From assembly GCF_003594875.1 (NCBI RefSeq), contig NZ_QZEY01000002.1, positions 248,001-312,000 on the forward strand: DNA of 64,000 nt, read 5' to 3'. Under the pieces are notes generated by a model. The model was not told the DNA's origin and ran no database searches. It saw only the letters and a list, made by a program, of their open reading frames with translations. The DNA comes from Bailinhaonella thermotolerans. Lineage in GTDB: Bacteria; Actinomycetota; Actinomycetes; Streptosporangiales; Streptosporangiaceae. Of this stretch, positions 20,263 through 29,358 are shown piece by piece; within the stretch, counting starts at the first letter, position 1; the number at the start of each line of letters is the position of its first letter. The translations under genes and the position numbers were made by a program.

Positions 20263-20419
20263 TGCGCGGCCGCCCATATCAGATGGCGCGAAAGTGTGGC
20301 ACGGGACACTTGGGGCGGTTACCGTCGTGCGACAGATCCCTAAAGATTCGGATACTTCCGCACATTTATGAAAGGAGCGTGCGACCGGCTGGGTCAGCGA
20401 TCGCCTTTCGGAGGACCAC

Positions 20420-21742
20420 GTGAGGAAGAAGAACCTCGTTTGGATCGCGGGTGCGGCCGTCTGCGCCGGGCTCATCGCCTACCCGGTCAGCGGCTGGGCG
20501 GGGCTGGGGGCGGGCCGGGCCGGGCCGGGGGAGGCCAGGCACTTCACGATGAACCTCGGCAGCGCCGAGGAGCGCGCCCGGGCCGCCGAGCTCGGGTTCA
20601 ACGTGTTCGACATGGACGCCGACGTGGCGGCCATCAACGCGCTGCCCGAGGGGCAGCAGGCCATGATCTGGGCCGGCAACACGATGTGCGGGGAGTTCGT
20701 CTCCGACGTCGGCTCCTTCCGCGCCGTGGTGGACCGGCTCGCGGGCAACCCGAAGGTCTTCGGCTACTACCTCGCCGACGAGCCGCCGCTGCGCGAGTGC
20801 CCGAGCGTGCTCGACGAGATCCGCGAGCGCGCCGAGTACGTCAGGTCCCGGGCGCCGGGCCAGAAGACGTACGCCGCCGCCAGCGACGTCGCCTACCGTG
20901 AGATCGCCCCGTCCAGCTCGCGCGTCGACCTCATCGGCATCGACCCGTATCCCTGCCGCACCGGCGCCGCCTGCGACTTCTCGATCATCTCCCGCGAGGT
21001 CGCCAAGGCCGAGGCGGCGGGCATCCCCAAGAGCGCCATGGTGCCGGTGTTCCAGACGTTCGGGCAGGAGTGCTCCGGCGGCGGCGAGCAGGCCTGGCGC
21101 CTGCCGCGCGAGGCCGAGTTCCGCACCCTGCTGTCCACCTGGGACAAGGTGCTGCCGGACCCGCCGATGACCGCGTCGTACTCCTGGGGGAACCAGGAGG
21201 GCACCTCCTGCCCGACGCTGGGCGACGCCGACGGCTCGTCGGGCCTGCCCGACCTGCAGGGGATCCTCAAGGACCACCTGGCCAGGTCCGGGGGTTCACG
21301 CCCCGCGCCGGCCCCCACCACGACCTGCGTCCCGGCCCCCGCCCCGACGGCGGAGCCGACCACGGAGCCGACCGGAGAGCCGACCGGAGAGCCGACGGGA
21401 GGCCCGGCGGGCACCTCCGCGCCGCGCCGGGACCCGGACGCGCCGGACGAGTCGCCGCCCCAGCCGTACGGCCGGGCCACGTTCGCGCCGCCACAGCCGG
21501 AGCCCACGATCGACGACCCGAGCGCCCCGCCGGGCGACGAGCCCCCCGCGCCCGCGCCGCGCCCCACCTCGACGGCGGGCGACCCGGACTGCGTCCCGCC
21601 GCCCCCGCCCCCGAGGTGTCTCCCGTCCCCCGTCCCGACGGGCGGCCCGACGGCCCGTCCCACCTCACCCCCGCGTGACCCCCGCCCGGTCCCCACGGTC
21701 ACGGTGACGGTCACGGTCTCCCCGCCCCGTCCCCAGAACTGA
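20420..21742 (+). CDS. Secreted TIM-barrel-like protein with Pro-rich tail
   Basis: Protein of 440 aa with a signal peptide (Arg-Lys-Lys followed by about 20 hydrophobic residues). The folded domain (about residues 40-285) has motifs like those of glycoside hydrolase TIM barrels, such as FGYYLADEPP with an acidic pair, LIGIDPYPC, and TASYSWGNQEG near the end. Four or more cysteines suggest disulfides. The last 150 residues are Pro/Thr-rich with EPTG repeats (12-bp DNA period near 21352-21405) and no LPxTG signal. The start is GTG at 20420, with GGAGG 5 nt upstream. It is probably an exported hydrolase or a wall-associated protein; the substrate is unknown. Confidence 0.75.
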   Translation: MRKKNLVWIAGAAVCAGLIAYPVSGWAGLGAGRAGPGEARHFTMNLGSAEERARAAELGFNVFDMDADVAAINALPEGQQAMIWAGNTMCGEFVSDVGSFRAVVDRLAGNPKVFGYYLADEPPLRECPSVLDEIRERAEYVRSRAPGQKTYAAASDVAYREIAPSSSRVDLIGIDPYPCRTGAACDFSIISREVAKAEAAGIPKSAMVPVFQTFGQECSGGGEQAWRLPREAEFRTLLSTWDKVLPDPPMTASYSWGNQEGTSCPTLGDADGSSGLPDLQGILKDHLARSGGSRPAPAPTTTCVPAPAPTAEPTTEPTGEPTGEPTGGPAGTSAPRRDPDAPDESPPQPYGRATFAPPQPEPTIDDPSAPPGDEPPAPAPRPTSTAGDPDCVPPPPPPRCLPSPVPTGGPTARPTSPPRDPRPVPTVTVTVTVSPPRPQN

Positions 21743-21988
21743 CCCGGCACCGTCCGGCCCCGCCGTCCTGGAGTACGGCGGGGCCGGACGCCTGCCGTAC
21801 GGCGGAGCCCCCGGCCCGGCCGGGCGGCGCGGGCCGCGCCGAGGCGCGCTGAGGCCGTGTCGAGGCTGGCGCTGAACGGGGCGGGGCGTCTGGGGTGTTT
21901 GGGGGCGGTGGGATCGGTGAGGGGGACGGGGGCGGGGCGAGCCTCGCCGCTTGCCGCCGTGTACGCAGGTCAGAGAGCCGGATCAGCC
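21743..21988. other. Intergenic region with GTACGGC repeats
   Basis: This 246-bp region holds no convincing gene. It carries two GTACGGCGG copies near 21774 and 21797 (the second as the full decamer GCCGTACGGC at 21794-21803), followed by G-rich sequence. The frame of the next gene is open back to 21857, but that part is low-complexity. Confidence 0.6.
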
Positions 21989-22831
21989 ATGTCGTTGACG
22001 TACCACTCGCTGGTGACACTGCCGCCGCGCGCCGTTCTGGGGGACGGGCGGCGGATCCGGCCCATCCCCGCCTGGTCGCCCGTGACGGCGACGCTGATCG
22101 CCGGGGAGCGGGACGCGGTGCTGGTGGACGCGCCGCCGTTCTCCGCGCGTGCGCAGGAGGTCGCGGACTGGATCGTGTGGACCGGGAAGAACCTGGTGGC
22201 CATGTACGCCACGCACGGGGGCGGCGACCGCTGGTTCGGGTTCACGGAGATCGCCCGGCGATTCCCCGGCGCCCGGCCGCTCGGGACGCCCGGAACGGTC
22301 CGGGTGGCCGAGCACGAGGCCGCCGCCGGCCGCCGTGACTTCTGGGATCCGCAGTTCCCCGGGCAGATCCCGCCCGGGCTGAGGCCCCTGGAACCGCTCG
22401 GCTCGCACGGGCTCGAACTCGAGGGCCACCGGATCGACGTCGTCGAGGCCGGGACCACCGGCGCCCGCGACACGACGTACGTCCACGTCCCCGACCTGCG
22501 CCTGGTCGTCGGCGGCGACGTCGTCTACAACGGCGTCCACCCGTCCCTGGCCGGGACCGACCGGGCCTCGCGCCGGAACTGGGCCGAGGCCCTGGACGCC
22601 ATCGCCGCCCTCGGCCCGTCCGCCGTCGTGGCCGGCCACAAGAACCCCCGTGCCGCCGACCACCCGGGGGCGGTCGAGGAGACCAGGGCCTACCTGCGCG
22701 ACGTGGAGGAGATCCTCGCCACCGCCCGCACCCCCGAGGACTTCGCCGACCAGATGACCCTCCGCCACCTGGACCGCGTCAACCCCGACACCCTCTGGCA
22801 GACCGCCCAGGCCCTCGTCCCCCGCCGCTGA
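21989..22831 (+). CDS. Metallo-beta-lactamase-fold protein with degenerate metal motif
   Basis: MBL-fold protein of 280 aa. The family signature, expected as THGHGDHW, here reads THGGGDRW (about residues 74-81), so two of the three motif histidines are replaced by Gly and Arg. The later metal-site blocks remain recognisable: VVGGDVVYNGVHP (Asp) and VVAGHKNP (His). The rest aligns with small actinobacterial MBL hydrolases of unknown substrate. With these changes binuclear zinc binding is doubtful; it may use one metal or be non-catalytic. The ATG at 21989 is chosen because the domain begins right after it, although only a weak GAGAG lies upstream. Confidence 0.8.
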   Translation: MSLTYHSLVTLPPRAVLGDGRRIRPIPAWSPVTATLIAGERDAVLVDAPPFSARAQEVADWIVWTGKNLVAMYATHGGGDRWFGFTEIARRFPGARPLGTPGTVRVAEHEAAAGRRDFWDPQFPGQIPPGLRPLEPLGSHGLELEGHRIDVVEAGTTGARDTTYVHVPDLRLVVGGDVVYNGVHPSLAGTDRASRRNWAEALDAIAALGPSAVVAGHKNPRAADHPGAVEETRAYLRDVEEILATARTPEDFADQMTLRHLDRVNPDTLWQTAQALVPRR

Positions 22832-22877
22832 CCCCGTACGGCGCGGCGCGGCGTCCCCCGGCGGGGTGAGCCGCCTC

Positions 22878-25800
22878 TCAGGCGCCGATGACCCTGAGGG
22901 TGGATCCGGTCGGGGTCTTGCGGACGTGGAGCTGGGCGGGGATCCGGGTGCGGAGCTCGGTGACGTGGCTGACTATGCCGACGGCTCGGCCGCCGTCACG
23001 GAGGTTGTCGAGGATGTCGAGGACGGCGTCGAGGGTGTCCTCGTCGAGGGTGCCGAAGCCCTCGTCCACGAAGAGGGTGCCGATCTCGGCGCCGCCGGCC
23101 TCGGCGGTCACCACGTCGGCCAGGCCCAGGGCGAGGGCGAGGCTGGTGATGAAGCTCTCGCCGCCGGACAGGGTGGCCGGGTCGCGCTCGTTGCCGGTCC
23201 AGGCGTCGATCACGCGCAGGCCGAGACCCCCACGCCGGTCGGCGGCGCCCTTCTCGGCGGTGTGGCGCAGGAGGTAGCGCGAGCCGGACATGTGGCCGAG
23301 GCGGTCGTTCGCCGCCGCCACGACCTGCTCCAGCCGGGCCGCCAGGACGTACGCCGACAGGCGCATGCGCCAGCGGTTGTCGGTGGACGTGCCGACCGCG
23401 AGGGCGGCGACGCGCTCGGCGACGGCGTGCCGGTCGGCCGCCGGGCGCCACGCGGCCACCCGGTCGGCCAGGTCGCCGCGCAGGGCGCCGAGGCGTTCGC
23501 GCCGGCGCGCGGCGCGGTCGCGGGCGGCGGCGGCCTCGCCCGCGGCGTGCTCGGCCGCGCGCAGGGCCGACTCCAGGGCGGGCAGGTCGGGGTCGGGCAC
23601 CGCCGACGCGGCGGCCAGGTCCGGGTCGGCGAGGAGCTCGCGCACGGCCGCCTCCTCGTCGTCGAGGTCGCGGGCGCGGTCGGCCAGGGCGCGGCGCTCC
23701 CCGTCGGGGAGGGCGGCCCGGCGCACGGCCGCCAGGTCGGCGTCGCCGCCGTCGGTGAACTCGTGCTGGACGGCGGCGTCCTCGGCGGCCCGGGTCGCGC
23801 CGTCGCGCTCCTCGGCGGCGGCGCGGGCGCGGCGGGTGGCCTCGGCGGCGTCGGCCAGGAGGGCGGCGGCGGCCGTCAGCCGGTCGATGCGGGCCTCCAG
23901 TGTCGGGTCGTCGCCGCGCGCCTCGTCGAGGCGGGCCGCCAGGCGCGCGGCCTCGGCGGTCAGCTCCGACCGGCGGCTCGCGCACGCGGCGACGGCCTCG
24001 CCCAGTTCCCGGGCGCGGTCGCGGGCCTCGGCGAGCTGGGCGTCCACGGCCAGGAGGCGTTCGGCCAGGGCGGCCTCGGCCTCGGCCGCGCCCAGCGCCG
24101 CGGCCAGGGCGGCCTCGGCGAGGCCCACCTCCGCCTCGGCCGCCTCCGCGGACAGCCCCTCGGAGGCGTCCTCGGCCGCCTCGTGCTGGGCGGTCAGCTC
24201 GGCCAGGCGCGCCTCGGCCTCGGTGCGCACGTCGTTGGCCTGGTCGTATCCCGACTGGGCCAGGTCCTCCTCGTCGGCCCCGGGCACGCCGCCGTCGCCG
24301 GGCAGCAGGTGGACCCCGGCGGGGGCCGGATGCTCCTCCGCGCCGCAGACCGGGCAGGGGCGGCCGTCCTCCAGGGTCCCGGCGAGCACGGCGGCCATCC
24401 CCGCGATGCGGGCGTCACGGATCTCCTGGAGCCGGTCGCGGGCGTCCTGCGCGGCCTCGACCGCGGCGATCCGCGCCTCGGCCGCCGCCGCCACCCGCTC
24501 CGCGAGCGCGTCGCGCCGCACTGCCGCGGCCAGCCGCGCCCGGGCCCTGTCGAGTGCGGCGCGGGCGCCGCCCTCGTGGGCCGCCTGGTCGCGGGCGGCC
24601 GACAGCTCCTCCTCCAGCTCCGCGCGGCGGCCGGGCAGCTCCTCCAGCACCGCCGCCGTGTCGCGCTCGCGGGCGGTGAGGCGGTCCAGCTCCAGGGCGG
24701 CCTCGCGCAGGTCCCGCTGGACCGCGCGCAGGCGCGCGGCGTCCTCGCGCAGCCGCTCCAGACCGGCGATCTCGTCGCGGTGGACCCGCTCGCGCGCGGC
24801 CAGCGTCTCGGGGCCCGGCTCGCCGTCCGGCACGGGCCCGATCAGCGGCAGCGCGCGGGCGACCGCCTTGGCGGCGCGCTGCTCGGCCTCGTCGGCGGCG
24901 GCGGCCCGCTGCTCCGCGGCGCGGACCAGCGGCATCACCCGGTCGGCGCGCGCGGCGGCGGCCAGCGCGGCGGCGATGTGCTCGCGCTCGGCGGAGTGCG
25001 CGGCCAGCGCGTCGCGCCGCCGCAGCGCCTCGGCGTGCCGCCGTTTGCGGTCGGCGAGCGCGCGCCCGGCCTCGGCGGCCTCCCGCGCCCGGTCCAGCCC
25101 CTCGCGCAGCCGTACGGCGTCCGCGAGCGCGTCGTCCAGCTCCGCCCCGGCGGCGGCGGCCAGCTCCCCCGCCCACACGATCAGCTCGTCCGGCTCGGCC
25201 GGGGCGGCGCGGCCCCACGCCTCCCAGACGCCGAGGACGCCGCGCGCCGCCTCCGCGGCCTTCTCGATCTCCGCGATCTCCGCGATCTCCGCGGCCTCCC
25301 CCGCCGCCGCGCCCGCCGTCCGGCCGGCCGGCTCGCCGGTGCGGGGCCGTACGGCGTCGGCGGGAGGGGCGGCGGCGGGCAGCCCCGCGGCCTCGACGAC
25401 GCGATGGGTGACGGCGTCCACCTCGTCGCGCAGGGCGCGGGAGAGGCGGCCCGTCTCGCGGCGGTGGTCTTCGAGCCAGCGTTCGACGTCGTCGAAGATC
25501 TCGATGGAGAACAGCCGCTGGAGCAGCTTGCGGCGCTCCTCGGCGTCGGCGCGCAGGAAGCGGGCGAACTCGCCCTGGGGCAGCAGCGCGACCTGGAAGA
25601 ACTGGTCGCTGGACATGCCGAGGAGGTCGCCGATGAAGTGCCCGGCCTCGTCGTGGCGGGTGCTGCGGGCGACCCACTCGCCGGCCACCAGTTCCTCGAC
25701 CAGGACGCGGGCCTTGACCTCGGTCACGCCCTCGCCGCGCAGCTTGGGCCGGGTCCAGGCCGGGGAGCGGGTGATCCGCAGGCGGCGGCCCCGGATGGTG

Positions 25801-26048
25801 GTCTCCAGCGCCACCTCGGGGGCGCGGTCGCGGGGCGCGTGGTCGCTGTGCAGGCTGCGGGCGCGGTTGCGCAGCCCCGGCACGGCGCCGTAGAGCGCGA
25901 AGCAGACGGCGTCGAGCACGCTGGTCTTGCCCGCGCCGGTCGGGCCGTGGACGAGGAAGAGGCCGGCGCCCGAGAGCGCGTCGAAGTCGACCTCCTCGGT
26001 GCCGGCGAACGAGCCGAACGCGGTGACCCGCAGGGCGTGCAGGCGCAT
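22878..26048 (-). CDS. sbcC: SbcC nuclease-complex ATPase (Rad50-like)
   Basis: Protein of 1056 aa with the Rad50 plan. The N-terminal Walker A is GPTGAGKTS (about residues 35-43). Long Ala/Arg/Glu-rich coiled coils flank a zinc hook CPVC (about residue 564), and the C-terminal half has LSGGESF and the Walker B LFVDEGFGTLDE. It pairs with SbcD to cut hairpins and process double-strand ends. Its ATG shares one base with the sbcD stop (TGATG). A run of Glu-Ile-Ala repeats near residues 255-263 comes from a 9-bp DNA repeat around 25262-25300. The gene converges with the MBL gene, leaving 46 bp. Confidence 0.95.
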   Translation of the reverse strand: MRLHALRVTAFGSFAGTEEVDFDALSGAGLFLVHGPTGAGKTSVLDAVCFALYGAVPGLRNRARSLHSDHAPRDRAPEVALETTIRGRRLRITRSPAWTRPKLRGEGVTEVKARVLVEELVAGEWVARSTRHDEAGHFIGDLLGMSSDQFFQVALLPQGEFARFLRADAEERRKLLQRLFSIEIFDDVERWLEDHRRETGRLSRALRDEVDAVTHRVVEAAGLPAAAPPADAVRPRTGEPAGRTAGAAAGEAAEIAEIAEIEKAAEAARGVLGVWEAWGRAAPAEPDELIVWAGELAAAAGAELDDALADAVRLREGLDRAREAAEAGRALADRKRRHAEALRRRDALAAHSAEREHIAAALAAAARADRVMPLVRAAEQRAAAADEAEQRAAKAVARALPLIGPVPDGEPGPETLAARERVHRDEIAGLERLREDAARLRAVQRDLREAALELDRLTARERDTAAVLEELPGRRAELEEELSAARDQAAHEGGARAALDRARARLAAAVRRDALAERVAAAAEARIAAVEAAQDARDRLQEIRDARIAGMAAVLAGTLEDGRPCPVCGAEEHPAPAGVHLLPGDGGVPGADEEDLAQSGYDQANDVRTEAEARLAELTAQHEAAEDASEGLSAEAAEAEVGLAEAALAAALGAAEAEAALAERLLAVDAQLAEARDRARELGEAVAACASRRSELTAEAARLAARLDEARGDDPTLEARIDRLTAAAALLADAAEATRRARAAAEERDGATRAAEDAAVQHEFTDGGDADLAAVRRAALPDGERRALADRARDLDDEEAAVRELLADPDLAAASAVPDPDLPALESALRAAEHAAGEAAAARDRAARRRERLGALRGDLADRVAAWRPAADRHAVAERVAALAVGTSTDNRWRMRLSAYVLAARLEQVVAAANDRLGHMSGSRYLLRHTAEKGAADRRGGLGLRVIDAWTGNERDPATLSGGESFITSLALALGLADVVTAEAGGAEIGTLFVDEGFGTLDEDTLDAVLDILDNLRDGGRAVGIVSHVTELRTRIPAQLHVRKTPTGSTLRVIGA

Positions 26049-27169
26049 CAGCGCACCGCCTCCTTGACGCGGCAGGCCTCGAAGGCCGCGCGCAGAAGGT
26101 CTTCCTCAGCCTCGTCGGCGGGCTCGCCGCGCACCTCGCGCACGAAGTCCAGCGCCACGTCGGGGTCGGACCGGTCGCGCAGCCGCCGGGTCCAGGACCG
26201 GCCGGGGTCCCCGCCCGCGGGCTCGAAGGAGAGCGCGACCGTGCGCGGGAACCGCTCGCGCAGGCGGTCCATCGCGGCCTTGGGGCGCACCGGGTCGGTC
26301 AGGGTCACCTGGAGCCAGTGGTCCTCCACGGCCGCGTGGCGCTCGTCGGCGAGCAGGTCGGCCAGCTCGCCGCGCAGCCGGGCCAGCGGCCGGGGCACCG
26401 GGGCCTCGACGAACTCGGCCGAGGTCATGCCGCCCGGGCCGACCTCCACCAGCCAGGAACCCTTGACGTGGTCGGTCTCGGAGAAGGAGTAGGCCAGGGG
26501 GGAGCCGGAGTAGCGGACGGTCTCGGTCATGCGCTGCCGGCCGTGCAGGTGGCCGAGCGCGGTGTAGGAGACGCCGTCGAACACCGAGGCGGGCACGTGC
26601 GCGACGCCGCCCACGGTGATGTCGCGCTCGCTGTCGCTGGCCTCGCCCCCGGTGACGAAGGCGTGCGCGAGCACCACGGAGGGCCGCCCGGCCGCCGCCG
26701 CCCGCACCCGGTCCATGGCCCCGGTGAGCGCGGCCGTGTGGCTGCGCTCGGGCAGCTCCCAGGCGTGGCGCACGACCTCGGGTTCGAGGTACGGGATGCC
26801 GAAGACGGCCACCCCGCCGATCTCCACCGGCTCGCCGACGCGCGCGGGGTCGCTGCGCAGGTGCACCCCGGCCGCGTCGATCAGGTCGGCGCCGAAGCCG
26901 AGCCGGGCCGCCGAGTCGTGGTTGCCGCTGATGACCACCACGCGCACGCCCAGGGCGGCCAGCCGGCGCAGGGCCTCGTTGCACAGCTCCACGGCGTCGA
27001 CCGGCGGCAGCGCGCGGTCGTAGACGTCGCCGCTGACCAGCACCGCGTCGACCCGCTCGGCGCGCGCGGTCCCGACCAGGTGGTCCACGAAGGCCGCCTG
27101 GGCGCCCAGCATGCTCTCCCGATGGAAGGAGCGGCCGAGGTGCCAGTCGGAGGTGTGCAGGAACCGCAT
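26048..27169 (-). CDS. sbcD: SbcD nuclease subunit (Mre11-like)
   Basis: Protein of 373 aa, a metallophosphoesterase. The phosphodiesterase motifs are in order: HTSDWHLG, SGDVYDR, ISGNHDS, AHAF and LGHLHG. It acts as the exonuclease/endonuclease partner of SbcC. The ATG at 27169 begins right at the domain. TAGCTT at 27178-27183, 8 nt upstream, looks like a -10 box for a leaderless transcript. The frame is open further upstream, but that region is antisense to the ABC transporter gene and is not coding. Confidence 0.95.
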   Translation of the reverse strand: MRFLHTSDWHLGRSFHRESMLGAQAAFVDHLVGTARAERVDAVLVSGDVYDRALPPVDAVELCNEALRRLAALGVRVVVISGNHDSAARLGFGADLIDAAGVHLRSDPARVGEPVEIGGVAVFGIPYLEPEVVRHAWELPERSHTAALTGAMDRVRAAAAGRPSVVLAHAFVTGGEASDSERDITVGGVAHVPASVFDGVSYTALGHLHGRQRMTETVRYSGSPLAYSFSETDHVKGSWLVEVGPGGMTSAEFVEAPVPRPLARLRGELADLLADERHAAVEDHWLQVTLTDPVRPKAAMDRLRERFPRTVALSFEPAGGDPGRSWTRRLRDRSDPDVALDFVREVRGEPADEAEEDLLRAAFEACRVKEAVR

Positions 27170-27442
27170 GGCGCAGGAAGCTAACAGGCCCCGCCGACAT
27201 TTTCCGGGAACACGCGGCGCGGAGGCCCCATCGTTATCGAACGCCTTCCGGCCGCCCCTCCGTGACCCGCGGATCCGCCCTCCCGCCGCGCCGCGCCCCG
27301 CCGTACGCCCGGGGGCGTGCCCCCGCCGTGCGGCCGGGCCGGGCGGGGCCGTACGGCGGGGCGGGCGGCGGCGGCGCGTCAAGGGGTGACGCTGTGAGCG
27401 GACGGCGGCAACGCCGGGAGGGCCCGGGGCGATAGTGGAAGC
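27170..27442. other. Divergent intergenic region, sbcD and ABC exporter
   Basis: This 273-bp region between diverging genes has no convincing ORF. It includes the decamer GCCGTACGGC at 27348-27357 inside very G/C-rich sequence. GATAGT at 27431-27436, close to the ATG at 27443, may be a -10 element for the ABC gene. The sbcD side is more AT-rich. Confidence 0.5.
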
Positions 27443-28417
27443 ATGACGACACCGGCGATCTCGGTACGGGGCCTCGCGAAACGCTACGGCGCGGTGGAGG
27501 CCGTCAAGGGCGTCGACTTCGAGGTGCGGCAGGGCGAGGTGTTCGGCTTCCTCGGTCCCAACGGAGCGGGGAAGACCACCACGATCAGCATGCTGTGCAC
27601 GCTCGCGAACCCCACGGGCGGCTCCGCGACGGTCGCGGGGTTCGACGTCGTGACGCGCCGCGACGACGTCCGCCGCAACATCGGGCTCGTGTTCCAGGAC
27701 CCCACCGTGGACGGGTACCTCACCGCGGCCCAGAACCTGCGCTTCCACGCCGAGCTGTACAGCGTGCCCAAGGACGTCGTGGAGCCGCGCATGCGGCAGG
27801 TCCTGGAGATGGTCGGGCTCCAGGACCGGCGCGACGACCGCGTGGACACCTACTCCGGCGGCATGAAGCGGCGACTGGAGATCGCGCGCGGCCTGCTGCA
27901 CTCGCCCCGGGTGCTGTTCCTGGACGAGCCCACCGTGGGCCTGGACCCGCAGACCCGCTCGGCGATCTGGGGCTACATCAACGAGCTGCGCCGCACCGAG
28001 GACATCACGATCTTCCTGACGACGCACTACATGGAGGAGGCCGAGCACGCCGACCGCATCGCCATCATCGACCACGGGGAGATCGTGGTGATCGACACCC
28101 CGCAGGCGCTCAAGGCCAGCGTCGGCGAGGACCGGGTGCGGATCCAGTCCGACGACGATGCCGCGGCGATCGCGGCGCTGAAGGAGCGGTTCGGGATCGA
28201 GGCGGCGGTGAGCGAGGGGCAGGTCAGCTTCTCGGTCCCGGCCGGGGAGGAGTTCGTGCCGCGGCTGTTCGCGGAGCTGGGGGTGCCGATCCGGGCGGTC
28301 CACGTGGCCAGGCCCAGCCTGGACGACGTCTTCATGTCCTACACCGGCTCGACGATCAGGGACGCGGAGGCGTCCTCGGGGATGGCCGAGTTCATGCGCG
28401 CGATGGCGAGGAGATGA
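27443..28417 (+). CDS. ABC exporter ATP-binding protein (DrrA-like)
   Basis: Protein of 324 aa, a full nucleotide-binding domain with Walker A GPNGAGKTT, signature YSGGMKRR and Walker B LFLDEPTVGLDP, plus the C-terminal extension typical of the DrrA/daunorubicin-resistance family (about residues 230-324). It powers the membrane protein encoded by the next gene. Such pairs export drugs, lipids or glycolipids. The substrate here is unknown, and no biosynthetic genes are adjacent. The ATG at 27443 is the only good start. Confidence 0.93.
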   Translation: MTTPAISVRGLAKRYGAVEAVKGVDFEVRQGEVFGFLGPNGAGKTTTISMLCTLANPTGGSATVAGFDVVTRRDDVRRNIGLVFQDPTVDGYLTAAQNLRFHAELYSVPKDVVEPRMRQVLEMVGLQDRRDDRVDTYSGGMKRRLEIARGLLHSPRVLFLDEPTVGLDPQTRSAIWGYINELRRTEDITIFLTTHYMEEAEHADRIAIIDHGEIVVIDTPQALKASVGEDRVRIQSDDDAAAIAALKERFGIEAAVSEGQVSFSVPAGEEFVPRLFAELGVPIRAVHVARPSLDDVFMSYTGSTIRDAEASSGMAEFMRAMARR

Positions 28418-28419
28418 CG

Positions 28420-29274
28420 ATGACGGCCGAGGTGGTCCGGGTCCGGGTGCCCGAGCGCACGATCAGGCACGACGTGCGCGCCGTCAAGATCGTGCTCCAC
28501 CGGGAGCTGCTGCGGTTCGTCAGCGACCGCACGCGCATCCTGTCCTCCCTGGTGCAGCCGGTGCTCTGGCTGCTCGTGCTCGGGACGGGCCTGTCCGCGC
28601 TGGTCCCCTCGGGGCCCGGCGGCGTGGACCTGCGGACGTTCATGTTCCCCGGCATCCTGGCGATGACCGTGATGTTCACCGCGATGTTCTCGGCCGCCTC
28701 GATCGTGTGGGACCGCGAGTTCGGGTTCCTGCGCGAGATGCTGGTCGCGCCGGTCAGCCGGGCCTCCATCGTGGTCGGCAAGTGCCTGGGCGGGGCGCTC
28801 GTGGCCACCGCGCAGGGCGTGGTCATCCTGGCGATGGCCGGGCTCGTCGGCGTGCCGTACTCCCCCTCGCTCCTGCTCTCCCTGGTCGCGATGATGCTGC
28901 TCGGCTCCTTCGCGATCACCGCGTTCGGGGTGGCGCTGGCGGCGGGGATCAAGAACATGCAGTCGTTCTTCGGCCTCATGCAGATGGCCATGATGCCGAT
29001 GCTGTTCCTGTCCGGGGCGCTGTTCCCGCTGTCGAGCCTGCCCGCCTGGCTGGGCCTGCTGACCCGGATCAACCCGCTGACGTACGCCGTGGACCCGATG
29101 CGCCAGCTCGTCTTCGCCCACCTGCGCGTGGACCCCAGGGTGGAGGCGGCGTTCAACCCGGGCGTGACCTGGGGCGACTGGCGGGTCCCGGTCGGGGTGG
29201 AGGTGGTCATGGTCGTGGTCATGGCGTTCGCGCTCCTCGGCCTGGCGATCCTCCGCTTCCGCCGCACCGAGTAG
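28420..29274 (+). CDS. ABC exporter permease (DrrB/ABC-2 type)
   Basis: Membrane protein of 284 aa with six predicted helices and the ABC-2 pattern (VLHRELLRFVSDR, then a first helix; LSGALFPLSSLP before the last helices). It forms the channel for the preceding ATPase. ATG codons at 28414 and 28420 are both in frame. GAGGAG at 28408-28413 is directly against the first but 6 nt from the second, so 28420 is the better start. If the first were used, the gene would overlap the ATPase stop as ATGA. Confidence 0.92.
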   Translation: MTAEVVRVRVPERTIRHDVRAVKIVLHRELLRFVSDRTRILSSLVQPVLWLLVLGTGLSALVPSGPGGVDLRTFMFPGILAMTVMFTAMFSAASIVWDREFGFLREMLVAPVSRASIVVGKCLGGALVATAQGVVILAMAGLVGVPYSPSLLLSLVAMMLLGSFAITAFGVALAAGIKNMQSFFGLMQMAMMPMLFLSGALFPLSSLPAWLGLLTRINPLTYAVDPMRQLVFAHLRVDPRVEAAFNPGVTWGDWRVPVGVEVVMVVVMAFALLGLAILRFRRTE

Positions 29275-29358
29275 TCCCGCCCCTCCCGCCCGGCGCCGTA
29301 CGGCGGGCGCGGGCGGTGCGGCCGGGGCGGGCCGTGCGGCGGGCGCGGGGCGCGGTCG
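29275..29358. terminator. Possible shared hairpin between converging genes
   Basis: The 84-bp gap between the ABC permease and the dioxygenase contains CGCCCG...CGGGCG arms around GCCGTACGG (about 29288-29310). This may fold into a bidirectional terminator. The decamer GCCGTACGGC is at 29295-29304. Confidence 0.4.

Noticed and set aside
22866-26492. Long plus-strand open frame antisense to sbcC
   Set aside because: The product is Gly/Val/Gln-rich low-complexity sequence; SbcC motifs on the minus strand are complete, including the zinc hook.
27443-29274. Self-resistance exporter of an antibiotic cluster
   Set aside because: The pair is DrrAB-like, but no biosynthetic genes flank it, so a specific drug role is not supported.
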